This document shows, in pieces, positions 7,021 to 13,806 of a stretch of 28,393 nt of DNA. Every line of letters starts with the position of its first letter. Position 1 is the first letter of the stretch. The notes under the pieces are model-generated. The model made no database searches and was not told the origin of the DNA. It saw only the letters and a list, made by a program, of their open reading frames with translations. This DNA is from Sandaracinobacteroides sp031425455 (GTDB lineage Bacteria > Pseudomonadota > Alphaproteobacteria > Sphingomonadales > Sphingomonadaceae), in the NCBI GenBank assembly GCA_031425455.1, contig JANPJJ010000207.1, positions 1-28,393 of the forward strand. The letters run 5' to 3'. The translations under genes were made by a program, and so were the position numbers.

Positions 7021-8366
7021 TGCGGACCTTCTCGGTAAAGTCGTTCGGGTGCCAGATGAACGCCTATGATGCCGAACGCATGGCGGAGGCGCTGACGGCC
7101 GACGGGCTCACCGACGCCGGCGACGGCGCGGCCGACGTGATCGTCCTCAACACCTGCCATATTCGCGAAAAGGCGGCAGAAAAACTCTATTCGGAAGTTG
7201 GGCGGATCGCCTCGCGGGCGCGAAAGGGCGGCACTGCAAAGCCCGTCATCGCCGTGACCGGCTGTGTGGCGCAGGCGGAAGGCGGCGAAATCATGCGCCG
7301 CACATCTGCCGTGGACCTGGTGGTCGGGCCGCAGGCCTATCATCGGCTGCCGGATCTTCTGCGAGCGCAAGCCGCGGGCGAGGTGGGCCTGGTCGATCTC
7401 GACATGCCGACGATCCCCAAGTTCGACCGGCTGCCGGCGCGAACCCGGCGCGCGCCTTCGTCGTTCCTGACAGTGCAGGAGGGCTGCGACAAATTCTGCT
7501 CTTTCTGTGTCGTTCCCTACACGCGGGGCGGGGAAGCCTCGCGCCCGTTGCCGGCGATCCTGGAGGAGGCCGGGCGACTGGCCGAGGGCGGCGCGCGTGA
7601 GATCACTTTGCTGGGGCAAAATGTTAACGCGTGGCAGGATCCGACTGATTCGGAGAAGAAGTTCGGAGAGCTGCTTCATGCCGTGGCGGCGGTGCCGGGG
7701 GTCTCGCGGCTTCGTTACCTGACGAGCCATCCGCGGGATGTGACCGAGGCGATGATCCGTGCCCATGCCGATCTTCCCGAGCTGATGCCCTATCTGCATC
7801 TGCCCGTGCAGTCCGGGTCCGACCGGGTGCTGGCTGCGATGAACCGGAAGCATGACCGGTCCTTCTACCTCGGGCTGATCGGGCGTTTCCGCGCGGCCCG
7901 GCCCGATCTTGCCATCACATCGGACTTCATCGTCGGGTTCCCCGGTGAGACCGAGGCGGATTTCGCAGACACGCTCTCGCTGGTGGACGAGGTGGGCTAT
8001 GCGCAGGCGTTCAGCTTCAAATATTCACCGCGGCTCGGAACCCCGGCCGCCGAACAGGCTTTGCAGATCGATGAAGCGGAGAAGGACGACCGGTTGCAGC
8101 GACTTCAGGCGCGGATCCTCGAAAACTCGCTGCGCTTCAACCAGGCTTCGGTCGGCCGCCAGTGCGATATCCTGATCGAACGGCGCGGCCGCCGCGACGG
8201 GCAGTGGATCGGGAAGTCGCCCTGGTTGCAGTCCGTCGTGGTCAGCGATCCTGCCCTGGCAGTCGGCGATATCTTGCCCGTTCATCTGGTGGCAGCGCAC
8301 CCCAACAGCCTTGAAGGACAGCTTTTGCAGCATTCCCCCCCCAGCAGGACCCAGGCCCTATGGTGA
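7017..8366 (+). CDS. miaB: MiaB, tRNA-2-methylthio-N6-dimethylallyladenosine synthase
   Basis: A 449-residue radical-SAM methylthiotransferase that converts i6A37 to ms2i6A37 in tRNAs reading UNN codons. The UPF0004 domain has Cys12 (SFGCQMN), Cys47 (NTCHIR) and Cys83 (TGCVAQ) for one 4Fe-4S cluster. The radical-SAM motif is Cys157, Cys161, Cys164 (CDKFCSFC). The TRAM domain is C-terminal, ending near LEGQL. The start is the ATG at 7017, which overlaps the acyltransferase stop; the adjacent ATG at 7020 is equally possible. It is the usual first gene of the conserved miaB-phoH-ybeY-corC cluster. Confidence 0.97.
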   Translation: MMRTFSVKSFGCQMNAYDAERMAEALTADGLTDAGDGAADVIVLNTCHIREKAAEKLYSEVGRIASRARKGGTAKPVIAVTGCVAQAEGGEIMRRTSAVDLVVGPQAYHRLPDLLRAQAAGEVGLVDLDMPTIPKFDRLPARTRRAPSSFLTVQEGCDKFCSFCVVPYTRGGEASRPLPAILEEAGRLAEGGAREITLLGQNVNAWQDPTDSEKKFGELLHAVAAVPGVSRLRYLTSHPRDVTEAMIRAHADLPELMPYLHLPVQSGSDRVLAAMNRKHDRSFYLGLIGRFRAARPDLAITSDFIVGFPGETEADFADTLSLVDEVGYAQAFSFKYSPRLGTPAAEQALQIDEAEKDDRLQRLQARILENSLRFNQASVGRQCDILIERRGRRDGQWIGKSPWLQSVVVSDPALAVGDILPVHLVAAHPNSLEGQLLQHSPPSRTQALW

Positions 8367-9400
8367 AGCGCCCCTCCGAAGCCGGTGCCCGCAAGGACGA
8401 GGTCCCCGGGCGCGCGCGGCTGGAGCTGGATTTCGATCGGCCGGCACTGCTCGGCAGCCTGTTCGGGCAGTTCGACCAGAATCTGATCACGCTGGAAAAT
8501 CGGCTCGGCGTCTATATTGCCGCGCGCGGCAATCGGGTAGCAGTGGAAGGCGAGCCGGCCGGGATTGCACGGGCGCGCGACGTGCTGACCGATCTATATG
8601 CCCGGCTGGAGCGCGGCCTGGCGGTGGATGCCGGCGATGTCGAGGCGGCGATCACCATGGCGTCGGACGCCTCGACCGAGGGCCTTACGGTGGAAGCCGG
8701 CGGTCCTCCGGCGATGATCCGGACGCGGCGCAAGACCATCGTGGCGCGGACGGCGGCGCAGGCGCAGTATATCCAGCATCTGGGCAAATCGGACGTGATT
8801 TTCGCGCTGGGGCCGGCGGGCACCGGCAAGACCTATCTGGCGGTGGCGCAGGCGGTCAGCCAGCTGGTCGCGGGTTCGGTGGATCGGCTGATCCTGTCGC
8901 GCCCGGCTGTCGAAGCGGGGGAGCGGCTGGGCTTCCTGCCGGGGGACATGAAGGAGAAGGTCGATCCCTATCTTCGCCCTTTGTACGATGCCTTGTACGA
9001 TATGCTGCCGTCCGAGCAGGTGGAGCGACGCATCGCGTCGGGCGAGATCGAAATCGCGCCGCTGGCCTTCATGCGCGGGCGGACGCTGGCGCATGCCTTC
9101 GTGATCCTGGACGAAGCGCAGAACACCACGCCGTTGCAGATGAAGATGTTCCTGACCCGCTTCGGCGAGGGCAGCAGGATGGTAGTATGCGGCGATCCCA
9201 ACCAGGTCGACCTGCCCGATCCGGGGAAAAGCGGGCTTGCCGATGCCGTGCTTCGGCTGGAGGGGCTGGAGGGGCTTGCAGTGCAGCGCTTCTCCTCGAA
9301 GGACGTGGTGCGGCACCCGATCGTCGGCAAGATCGTGGATGCCTATGAAGGGCCCGATGCCCTGCCGAGCCGGGGCGGAGGGCCCGATGCTCGACGTTGA
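8360..9400 (+). CDS. phoH: PhoH-like ATPase (YbeZ type)
   Basis: A 346-residue P-loop ATPase of the PhoH/YbeZ family, which works with YbeY in RNA metabolism and ribosome quality control. The Walker A motif GPAGTGKT is at 151-158; Walker B is FVILDEAQN with Asp251 and Glu252. RTRRKTIVART precedes the core. The N-terminal 100 residues form the usual small RNA-binding-like domain. The start overlaps miaB by 7 nt, and the 3' end overlaps ybeY by 14 nt, so the genes are translationally coupled. Confidence 0.95.
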   Translation: MVKRPSEAGARKDEVPGRARLELDFDRPALLGSLFGQFDQNLITLENRLGVYIAARGNRVAVEGEPAGIARARDVLTDLYARLERGLAVDAGDVEAAITMASDASTEGLTVEAGGPPAMIRTRRKTIVARTAAQAQYIQHLGKSDVIFALGPAGTGKTYLAVAQAVSQLVAGSVDRLILSRPAVEAGERLGFLPGDMKEKVDPYLRPLYDALYDMLPSEQVERRIASGEIEIAPLAFMRGRTLAHAFVILDEAQNTTPLQMKMFLTRFGEGSRMVVCGDPNQVDLPDPGKSGLADAVLRLEGLEGLAVQRFSSKDVVRHPIVGKIVDAYEGPDALPSRGGGPDARR

Positions 9401-9917
9401 TTGCGACATCGTGGCCGGGGACTGGGACGAACGCACCGACTGGACCGGGCTGGCCGATCGCGCCGTGGCGGCAGCGCTGGCGGGTGCCGGGTTCGTGGCG
9501 CTGCTCGGGCCGGGCGACGGTCTGATCGAAGTCGCGGTGCGCTTGACCGACGACGAGGAAGTGCAGCGGTTGAACCGCGATTATCGCCAGAAGGACAAGC
9601 CGACCAACGTCCTGTCGTTTCCGATGCTGGCGGCGGCCGACGTTCCGATCGCGCTGGCACGCGCAGAGAGCGACATTCTGCTGGGGGATCTGGCGCTGGC
9701 GGCGGAAACGATTGCCGCCGAGGCGGGCGAAAAAGGCATTTCGGTGGCGGATCATGTGGCGCATCTGCTGATCCACGGCACGCTCCACCTGCTGGGCCAT
9801 GACCATGCCGAAGATGCGTCGGCGGAAGCGATGGAGACCCTGGAAACGCGAATCCTGGCCGGGCTCGGAATCCCCGACCCCTATCTGGAAAGTGCAACGA
9901 TGGACGCCGACCAATGA
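9387..9917 (+). CDS. ybeY: YbeY endoribonuclease / rRNA maturation factor
   Basis: A 176-residue metallo-RNase needed for 16S rRNA 3'-end maturation and ribosome quality control. The zinc site HGTLHLLGHDH gives His130, His134 and His140, in the family spacing. The upstream signature DKPTNVLSFP is at about 70-79, with GDLALA at 100-105. The ATG at 9387, inside the phoH 3' end, begins MLDVDCDIV. Its TGA overlaps the ATG of the original corC start (9914). Confidence 0.96.
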   Translation: MLDVDCDIVAGDWDERTDWTGLADRAVAAALAGAGFVALLGPGDGLIEVAVRLTDDEEVQRLNRDYRQKDKPTNVLSFPMLAAADVPIALARAESDILLGDLALAAETIAAEAGEKGISVADHVAHLLIHGTLHLLGHDHAEDASAEAMETLETRILAGLGIPDPYLESATMDADQ

Positions 9918-10084
9918 GCGACCCTTCCCCTAGAGGCGCGGACGGCGCTTAGCTCTGGCCCGCCGTCCGCGAGTTACTCCCTTTGTAGGGACCCCACACC
10001 TTTCGCGAGTCGAAAGAGGGAGCGATCGACGATCACCGCGACGAAGGCGCCGATCCTGACGACCTGGACCAGCATGAGCGCACC
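9914..10084 (+). pseudogene. Broken 5' end of corC with two in-frame amber codons
   Basis: The ATG at 9914 overlaps the ybeY stop and is in the same frame as the corC body at 10085. This is where a HlyC/CorC N-terminus is expected: LWPAVRELL, then TFRESKEGAIDDH and DPDDLDQHERTMLRN. The frame is interrupted by TAG at 9950-9952 (codon 13) and TAG at 9986-9988 (codon 25). No ATG, GTG or TTG lies in frame between the second stop and 10085. The first stop sits just before an LW pair, where a Trp codon could have been lost, which is inference. Sequencing error cannot be excluded, because both stops lie in hairpins. Confidence 0.7.
9937..10016 (+). other. Three consecutive stem-loops between ybeY and the corC body
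   Basis: Stem 1 is CGCGGACGGCG (9937-9947) with CGCCGTCCGCG (9961-9971), 11 bp and a 13-nt loop. Stem 2 is TCCCT (9978-9982) with AGGGA (9987-9991), loop TTGT. Stem 3 is CTTTCG (10000-10005) with CGAAAG (10011-10016), 5-nt loop. All are perfect. They could form a structured leader upstream of the surviving corC ORF or reflect its degeneration. Confidence 0.6.
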
Positions 10085-10834
10085 ATGCTGCGCAACATGC
10101 TGCACCTGTCGGAACAGAAGGTCGGGAATATCGCGGTGCCCCGGTCTGACATTATCGCGATCGAGGAAGGCTGCGATTTCAAGACGATGGTGGCGCGGTT
10201 CCGCGAGGCCGGGCACAGCCGGCTGCCGCTGTATCGCAAGAGCCTGGATGAAGTCGTGGGCATGCTGCATGTGAAGGATGCTTATGCGGTGATCGCCGAC
10301 CAGTTCGGCAGTGCGCCGGGCGAGGACACGCCGCTGCCGACTCCGGCGGAGCTGATGCGGCCGGTGCTTTTCGTGCCGCCGTCGATGCCGGTCGTGCAGC
10401 TGCTGACGGACATGCGGCGGACGCGCACCCATATGGCGATCGTGGTGGACGAATATGGCGGCACCGACGGCCTGGTCACGATCGAGGACATCGTGGAGGA
10501 GATCGTCGGCGATATCGAGGATGAGCATGACGACGAGGAAGTGTCGCTACTACAGCGGCGCGAGGATGGGAGCTATGAAGCCGACGCGCGTCTGGACCTG
10601 GACGATCTGGCGGAGGTGCTGGGCCTCAGCTTCATCGACAACGAGCTGGGCGACGAAGTGGATACGCTGGGGGGGCTGGCGGTCCTGCTGGCCGGGTGCG
10701 TGCCCGAAATGGGCGAGAAACTGCTGCACCGAAATGGCTGGGTTATCGAGATTGCGGCAAGTGACGGGCGGCGGGTGGAGAAGCTGCTGCTGCGACCGCC
10801 TGATAAGATCGAGCTTGCCCGGAAACATGATTAA
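10085..10834 (+). CDS. corC: HlyC/CorC family CBS-domain protein, N-terminally truncated
   Basis: A 249-residue cytosolic protein with a pair of CBS domains followed by a CorC_HlyC transporter-associated domain (about 175-245). Family members are linked to magnesium/cobalt efflux and membrane integrity. The CBS1 region VGNIAVPRSDIIAIEE through GHSRLPLYRKSLDEVVGMLHVKDAY, and CBS2 THMAIVVDEYGGTDGLVTIEDIVEEIVGDIEDEHD, are intact. The ATG at 10085 is the first usable start after two in-frame stops; no good ribosome site precedes it, so expression may be weak or need reinitiation from ybeY. About 57 N-terminal residues are lost. The lnt gene that often follows is absent here. Confidence 0.8.
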   Translation: MLRNMLHLSEQKVGNIAVPRSDIIAIEEGCDFKTMVARFREAGHSRLPLYRKSLDEVVGMLHVKDAYAVIADQFGSAPGEDTPLPTPAELMRPVLFVPPSMPVVQLLTDMRRTRTHMAIVVDEYGGTDGLVTIEDIVEEIVGDIEDEHDDEEVSLLQRREDGSYEADARLDLDDLAEVLGLSFIDNELGDEVDTLGGLAVLLAGCVPEMGEKLLHRNGWVIEIAASDGRRVEKLLLRPPDKIELARKHD

Positions 10835-10856
10835 CCAATCCCTTATGTAAACAAAG

Positions 10857-10874
10857 TTGACATGCCAGCGTCAA
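10857..10874 (+). promoter_or_regulatory. Inverted repeat, candidate PspF upstream activating site
   Basis: TTGAC (10857-10861) and GTCAA (10870-10874) form a 5-bp inverted repeat with an 8-nt centre. Its midpoint is about 51 bp upstream of the -24 GG of the promoter at 10916. The position suits an enhancer-binding protein site. The hexamer TTGACA could also serve as a -35 element, but no good -10 follows. Confidence 0.4.
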
Positions 10875-10883
10875 GGTTCTGCA

Positions 10884-10896
10884 TAAGTCATTGATA
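10884..10896 (+). promoter_or_regulatory. Candidate IHF-binding site
   Basis: TAAGTCATTGATA matches the reverse form of the IHF core consensus (YAA-N4-TTGATW) with no mismatch. It lies between the inverted repeat and the sigma-54 promoter, where IHF bends DNA in other sigma-54 systems. Confidence 0.5.
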
Positions 10897-10915
10897 AGCG
10901 ATGTCCCTCATAATT

Positions 10916-10931
10916 TGGCATAGAAATTGCT
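10916..10931 (+). promoter_or_regulatory. Sigma-54 (RpoN) promoter of the PEPxxWA-CTERM gene
   Basis: TGGCATAGAAATTGCT matches the consensus TGGCAYR-N4-TTGCW. The -24 GG (10917-10918) and -12 GC (10929-10930) are separated by exactly 10 bp. The predicted start is near 10942, giving a leader of roughly 37 nt to the ATG at 10979. No competing upstream coding frame is broken by it. Confidence 0.85.
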
Positions 10932-10978
10932 GATTTTTTGGTGACCGGTTCTTGGCGGTCCAGAGAGGGAGACCAGAT

Positions 10979-11482
10979 ATGAACACTCGCCTTGCACTTC
11001 TTGCGGCTGCTGCACTGATGGCGGCACCTGCATCGGCTACTGTCCTGATGATCGATTCCGGTTGGCAGGGCGACACGCTCTCCACCGCTGACTCGACAAC
11101 CGATGCTTCGCCCTGGACGTTCTCGCTTGCAAGCGGAGGACATTTCAGCCTGACGGATTGCTGCAGAGCCGGTGACACCTACACCTTGAGCGGGGATATC
11201 AACGGCGTGTCCGTGGTTGGCGCCGGCGCCGCCGATGGCCGGGCGGATGGCAGCGTCTACGGCGACGCCTGGCTCAATGCATCGCTGGGCAAGTTCACGA
11301 CTTATCTGGGCGCCGGCGACTATACCGTCACCATCAGCGGCGACGGGCTTGGCGGCATCCCCGCGGGCCTCGGCGTGCGTCTGGACAGCGCGGTGCCGGA
11401 ACCCGCAACCTGGGCAATGATGATCGCGGGCTTCGGTCTCGTGGGCGCAGCGGTACGCCGCCGGGTTGCCATCGCGGCCTGA
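10979..11482 (+). CDS. PEPxxWA-CTERM sorting domain protein
   Basis: A 167-residue exported protein with a signal peptide at 1-20 (cleavage after ASA likely). The C-terminal sorting signal is VPEPATWA (139-146), then a hydrophobic helix MMIAGFGLVGAA and RRR at 160-162, the PEPxxWA variant common in sphingomonads. The middle part is beta-rich, with a Cys-Cys pair in DCCRAGDTYTL (about 60-70), and resembles small secreted adhesin- or matrix-like PEP-CTERM proteins of unknown role. GAGGGAG at 10965-10971 sets the start; an upstream in-frame TTG at 10952 is less likely. It is transcribed alone from a sigma-54 promoter and followed by a terminator. The sorting enzyme is not in the window. Confidence 0.9.
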   Translation: MNTRLALLAAAALMAAPASATVLMIDSGWQGDTLSTADSTTDASPWTFSLASGGHFSLTDCCRAGDTYTLSGDINGVSVVGAGAADGRADGSVYGDAWLNASLGKFTTYLGAGDYTVTISGDGLGGIPAGLGVRLDSAVPEPATWAMMIAGFGLVGAAVRRRVAIAA

Positions 11483-11494
11483 TCAGAGCTGACT

Positions 11495-11542
11495 GGAAAG
11501 AGGCGAGGGCAGCGCGTTGCGCTGCTCTCGTTTCCACTTTTT
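11495..11542 (+). terminator. Intrinsic terminator after the PEPxxWA-CTERM gene
   Basis: A long stem, GGAAA and GAGGGCAGCGC pairing with GCGCTGCTCTC and TTTCC around a GTT loop, is followed by TTTTT at 11538-11542. It separates the convergent PEPxxWA-CTERM gene and pspF. The T-run is on the plus strand, so it mainly ends the plus-strand transcript. Confidence 0.8.
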
Positions 11543-12597
11543 CAGCTCAGCGCATGCCGTTTCATGGCGTGGCGCAGCTGATCGTAGCTGAGGCCGAGCA
11601 ATTGGGCGGCACGGCGCTGGTTGTGGCGGCTTGTGGCGAGCGCCTGTTCCAGCAGCTTTCGTTCATAGAGCGCGACTGCACCGCGGAAATCCGCGGGGGC
11701 GGCTTCGTCGTTGGCGGGCTCACCGGGGGTCGCTGGTGCCGGGCCCGGCCCGGCCGGGTCGTGCTGCGCCCTCGCCGGTGCAGCTGAGGCGGCCCGTGCG
11801 GCGAAGGCTCCCTTCGGCCGCCAGGGGCTGTCGAACGGGTCGAGATCGAGGGCGCCGATCGCGCGCTCGGCTTCGCCCCAGCGATAGACCGAGCGCTCGA
11901 CGGCGTTCTTCAGCTCGCGCACATTGCCGGGCCAGTCATGCGCTTCCAGATCCTCGATGATGCGCGCGCTGAACCCGGGAAACTGGCGCCAGCCAAGCTC
12001 GGACGCCATGCGCCGGCCGAAGAAATCGGCCAGCGGCCGGATGTCCTCGCGGCGGGCGCGCAGCGGGGGGAGGGTGATCACTTCGAACGACAGCCGGTCG
12101 AGCAGGTCGGCGCGGAAGCGGCCGGTTTCAGCGAGGCGCGGCAGATCCTCGTTGGTGGCGGCGACGACCCGAACATCGACCTGGATCATGCGGGTGCTGC
12201 CCAGCCGGGTCAGCTCGCCATATTCCACCACACGCAGCAGCCGTTCCTGCCCGGCGGCGGTCAGCATGCCGACTTCGTCCAGGAACAGGGTGCCGCCATC
12301 GGCATCCTCGAACCGGCCCGGGCGGGCCCTGACCGCGCCGGTGAAGGCGCCGGCTTCATAGCCGAACAGCTCGGCATCGAGCAGGCTTTCCGGGAGCGCC
12401 GCGCAGTTCAGGCTGACGAGCGGCTCCTCCCAACGCGGGGACAGACGGTGCAGCCGTTCGGCGATCATTTCCTTGCCGGTGCCGCGCTCCCCCACAACCA
12501 GGACCGGGCGGCTGAGCGCGGCGGCGGCGCTTGCGCGCTCGACCGCATCGAGAAACGGGCCGGATTGGCCGATCAGCTGGGTGGGTTTGTCCGCCAT
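11542..12597 (-). CDS. pspF: PspF, sigma-54-dependent phage-shock activator
   Basis: A 351-residue AAA+ enhancer-binding protein that remodels RpoN-holoenzyme at psp promoters. It starts directly with the AAA+ domain and has no N-terminal receiver or sensor domain, as in PspF, which is controlled by inhibitory binding of PspA. Walker A GERGTGKE is at 36-43, the sigma-54-contacting GAFTGA loop at 83-88, Walker B LFLDE at 104-108, and the arginine-finger region is FRADLLDRLSF. A disordered Ala/Pro-rich linker (about 265-300) leads to a Fis-type helix-turn-helix at about 318-345 (NQRRAAQLLGLSYDQLRHAMKRH). It is divergent from the psp operon. Confidence 0.93.
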   Translation of the reverse strand: MADKPTQLIGQSGPFLDAVERASAAAALSRPVLVVGERGTGKEMIAERLHRLSPRWEEPLVSLNCAALPESLLDAELFGYEAGAFTGAVRARPGRFEDADGGTLFLDEVGMLTAAGQERLLRVVEYGELTRLGSTRMIQVDVRVVAATNEDLPRLAETGRFRADLLDRLSFEVITLPPLRARREDIRPLADFFGRRMASELGWRQFPGFSARIIEDLEAHDWPGNVRELKNAVERSVYRWGEAERAIGALDLDPFDSPWRPKGAFAARAASAAPARAQHDPAGPGPAPATPGEPANDEAAPADFRGAVALYERKLLEQALATSRHNQRRAAQLLGLSYDQLRHAMKRHALS

Positions 12598-12633
12598 GGC
12601 GATCGCTTAGCGGAATCGGGAAGAACTGCCAAT

Positions 12634-12656
12634 AGTTGGTGGGGATTTCACCAACT
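12634..12656 (+). promoter_or_regulatory. Inverted repeat, candidate PspF upstream activating site
   Basis: AGTTGGTG (12634-12641) and CACCAACT (12649-12656) form a perfect 8-bp inverted repeat with a 7-nt centre. It lies between the divergent pspF start and the sigma-54 promoter, with its midpoint about 85 bp upstream of the -24 GG, a normal distance for an enhancer site. It may also serve pspF autoregulation. Confidence 0.6.
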
Positions 12657-12683
12657 TCCGTGGTGAGCTTTCCTACCAGAGAT

Positions 12684-12696
12684 ACTCAAGTCGTTG
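12684..12696 (+). promoter_or_regulatory. Candidate IHF-binding site
   Basis: ACTCAAGTCGTTG fits the IHF consensus WATCAA-N4-TTR with one mismatch. It lies between the inverted repeat and the -24/-12 promoter. In E. coli, IHF assists PspF at the pspA promoter. Confidence 0.35.
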
Positions 12697-12728
12697 AAGA
12701 TATTGAGAAGTCGGCGCCGCGCAGAAGT

Positions 12729-12744
12729 TGGCATGGAAGCTGCA
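12729..12744 (+). promoter_or_regulatory. Sigma-54 (RpoN) promoter of the psp operon
   Basis: TGGCATGGAAGCTGCA has the -24 GG at 12730-12731 and the -12 GC at 12742-12743, exactly 10 bp apart. It fits TGGCAYR-N4-YTGCW. It lies upstream of the small ORF at 12780 and of pspA, divergent from pspF, the classical psp arrangement. Confidence 0.85.
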
Positions 12745-12779
12745 TAACCGTTCATGTCAATCAAGACGAGGACGCCCCG

Positions 12780-12980
12780 ATGGCCCGTATGATTTCAGAT
12801 CTCGCAAAGCTCCCGCTGTTCGGGACGGTGGTGATGATGGCGGGCGGCCTTGCGCTGCTGGCTGCGTCGGAGCCGGTGCTGGCGGCGGATCTGCGGGCCC
12901 CGGCGTCGTCCGCGATCGATGATCTTTCTCACCTGCAATCCCCGTCTGCCACCAGTCCCGAAGAACGGTCCGTTCTTTGA
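12780..12980 (+). CDS. Small exported or membrane protein, first gene of the psp operon
   Basis: I do not recognise this 66-residue protein. Residues 1-11 are polar with two basic residues. Residues 12-30 form a hydrophobic helix (LFGTVVMMAGGLALLAASE) and VLAADL (33-38) looks like a signal-peptidase site, so it is either a secreted peptide of about 30 residues or a single-pass membrane protein. The remaining tail is acidic and polar. GAGG at 12768-12771 precedes the ATG. It is the first ORF after the sigma-54 promoter (predicted start near 12755), so it should be among the most strongly induced products. A terminator-like hairpin separates it from pspA. It could fill the role of other small Psp accessory proteins; that is inference. 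Confidence 0.65.
   Translation: MARMISDLAKLPLFGTVVMMAGGLALLAASEPVLAADLRAPASSAIDDLSHLQSPSATSPEERSVL
12961..12977. repeat. Near-perfect palindrome at the 3' end of the small psp ORF
   Basis: AAGAACGG, one central T, then CCGTTCTT. It overlaps the last codons before the TGA at 12978 and could be an mRNA hairpin or a protein-binding site. Confidence 0.6.
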
Positions 12981-12994
12981 GGCAGCCGGAGCCT

Positions 12995-13050
12995 GGCCCG
13001 GAGGATTTCCACCCCCCTCTCTCAGGATCTTCTTCCGGGCCCTCTTTTTT
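12995..13050 (+). terminator. Terminator or attenuator between the small ORF and pspA
   Basis: GGCCCGGAGGA (12995-13005) pairs with TCTTCCGGGCC (13031-13041), 11 bp with one G-U. The 25-nt loop is C-rich, and six T follow at 13045-13050. It has the form of an intrinsic terminator with a large loop. If active, it would reduce read-through from the sigma-54 promoter into pspA. Confidence 0.55.
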
Positions 13051-13074
13051 ATCTGAACCTTTTTTGTCTGAACC
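13045..13074. repeat. 15-bp tandem repeat upstream of pspA
   Basis: TTTTTTATCTGAACC (13045-13059) is followed directly by TTTTTTGTCTGAACC (13060-13074), 14 of 15 identical. It duplicates the T-run of the preceding hairpin. The stretch 13075-13120 holds the pspA leader and ribosome site. Confidence 0.85.
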
Positions 13075-13120
13075 GCGGTCGCAAACAGCTATAACGACCA
13101 GAACGATGCAGGAGCTTCAC

Positions 13121-13789
13121 ATGGGTATCTTCTCTCGCGCCCGGGACATCATCCAGGCCAATGTCAACGATCTTCTGGACCGCGCCGAGGATCCGGCGAA
13201 GACAATCCGTCTCGTCATCATGGAGATGGAGGAAACGCTGGTCGAGGTTCGCGCTTCGGCTGCCCGGACCATTGCCGACCAGAAGGAAATGCGCCGTACC
13301 ATCATGAAGCTGGACGTGGCGCAGAACAATTGGTCGGAAAAGGCCGAACTTGCCCTGTCGAAGGACCGCGAGGATCTGGCCGGCGCCGCGCTGACCGAGA
13401 AGCAGAAGGTTGCCCAGACGGCCGCGATGCTGCGCCACGAGGTGGAAGCGCTGGACGAGCAGCTTCGAGCCCATGAGGACGATATCGGCAAGCTGGAGGC
13501 GAAGCTGCGCGAGGCCCGCTCGCGGCAGAACGCGCTGCTGGCCCGGCTGGAGACGGCGCAGAACCGCGCCCGGGTACGCGCCATGACCCGCGGGGCCCGT
13601 GTGGAGGAAGCCTTCTCGCGCTTCGAAGTGATGGAACGCCGGGTCGACATGGCCGAGGGCCGCGCCGAAGTCTACGATCTGGCGCCGATCCAGAAGAGCC
13701 TGGAGGAGGAGATCTCCGAGCTGAAGACGTCCGACGCGGTCGCGGCCGAGCTCGCCGAGCTGAAAGCCAAGATGCAGGCGCGGCATTGA
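13121..13789 (+). CDS. pspA: PspA, phage-shock membrane-stabilising protein
   Basis: A 222-residue PspA/IM30 (bacterial ESCRT-III-like) protein. It binds stressed inner membrane through an N-terminal amphipathic helix and inhibits PspF when not recruited. The start MGIFSRARDIIQANVNDLLD with DPAKTIRLVIMEMEETLVEV is the standard N-terminus. The rest is long alpha-helical coiled coil (about 25-185) ending in ISELKTSDAVAAELAELKAKM. GCAGGAG at 13108-13114 fixes the ATG. pspB follows after 17 nt. Confidence 0.97.
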   Translation: MGIFSRARDIIQANVNDLLDRAEDPAKTIRLVIMEMEETLVEVRASAARTIADQKEMRRTIMKLDVAQNNWSEKAELALSKDREDLAGAALTEKQKVAQTAAMLRHEVEALDEQLRAHEDDIGKLEAKLREARSRQNALLARLETAQNRARVRAMTRGARVEEAFSRFEVMERRVDMAEGRAEVYDLAPIQKSLEEEISELKTSDAVAAELAELKAKMQARH

Positions 13790-13806
13790 TAGCGGGGAGC
13801 TGAACC

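Noticed and set aside
9950..9988. Pyrrolysine or other recoding of the corC TAG codons
   Set aside because: No recoding machinery is visible, and CorC is not known to contain non-standard residues; decay or sequence error is simpler.
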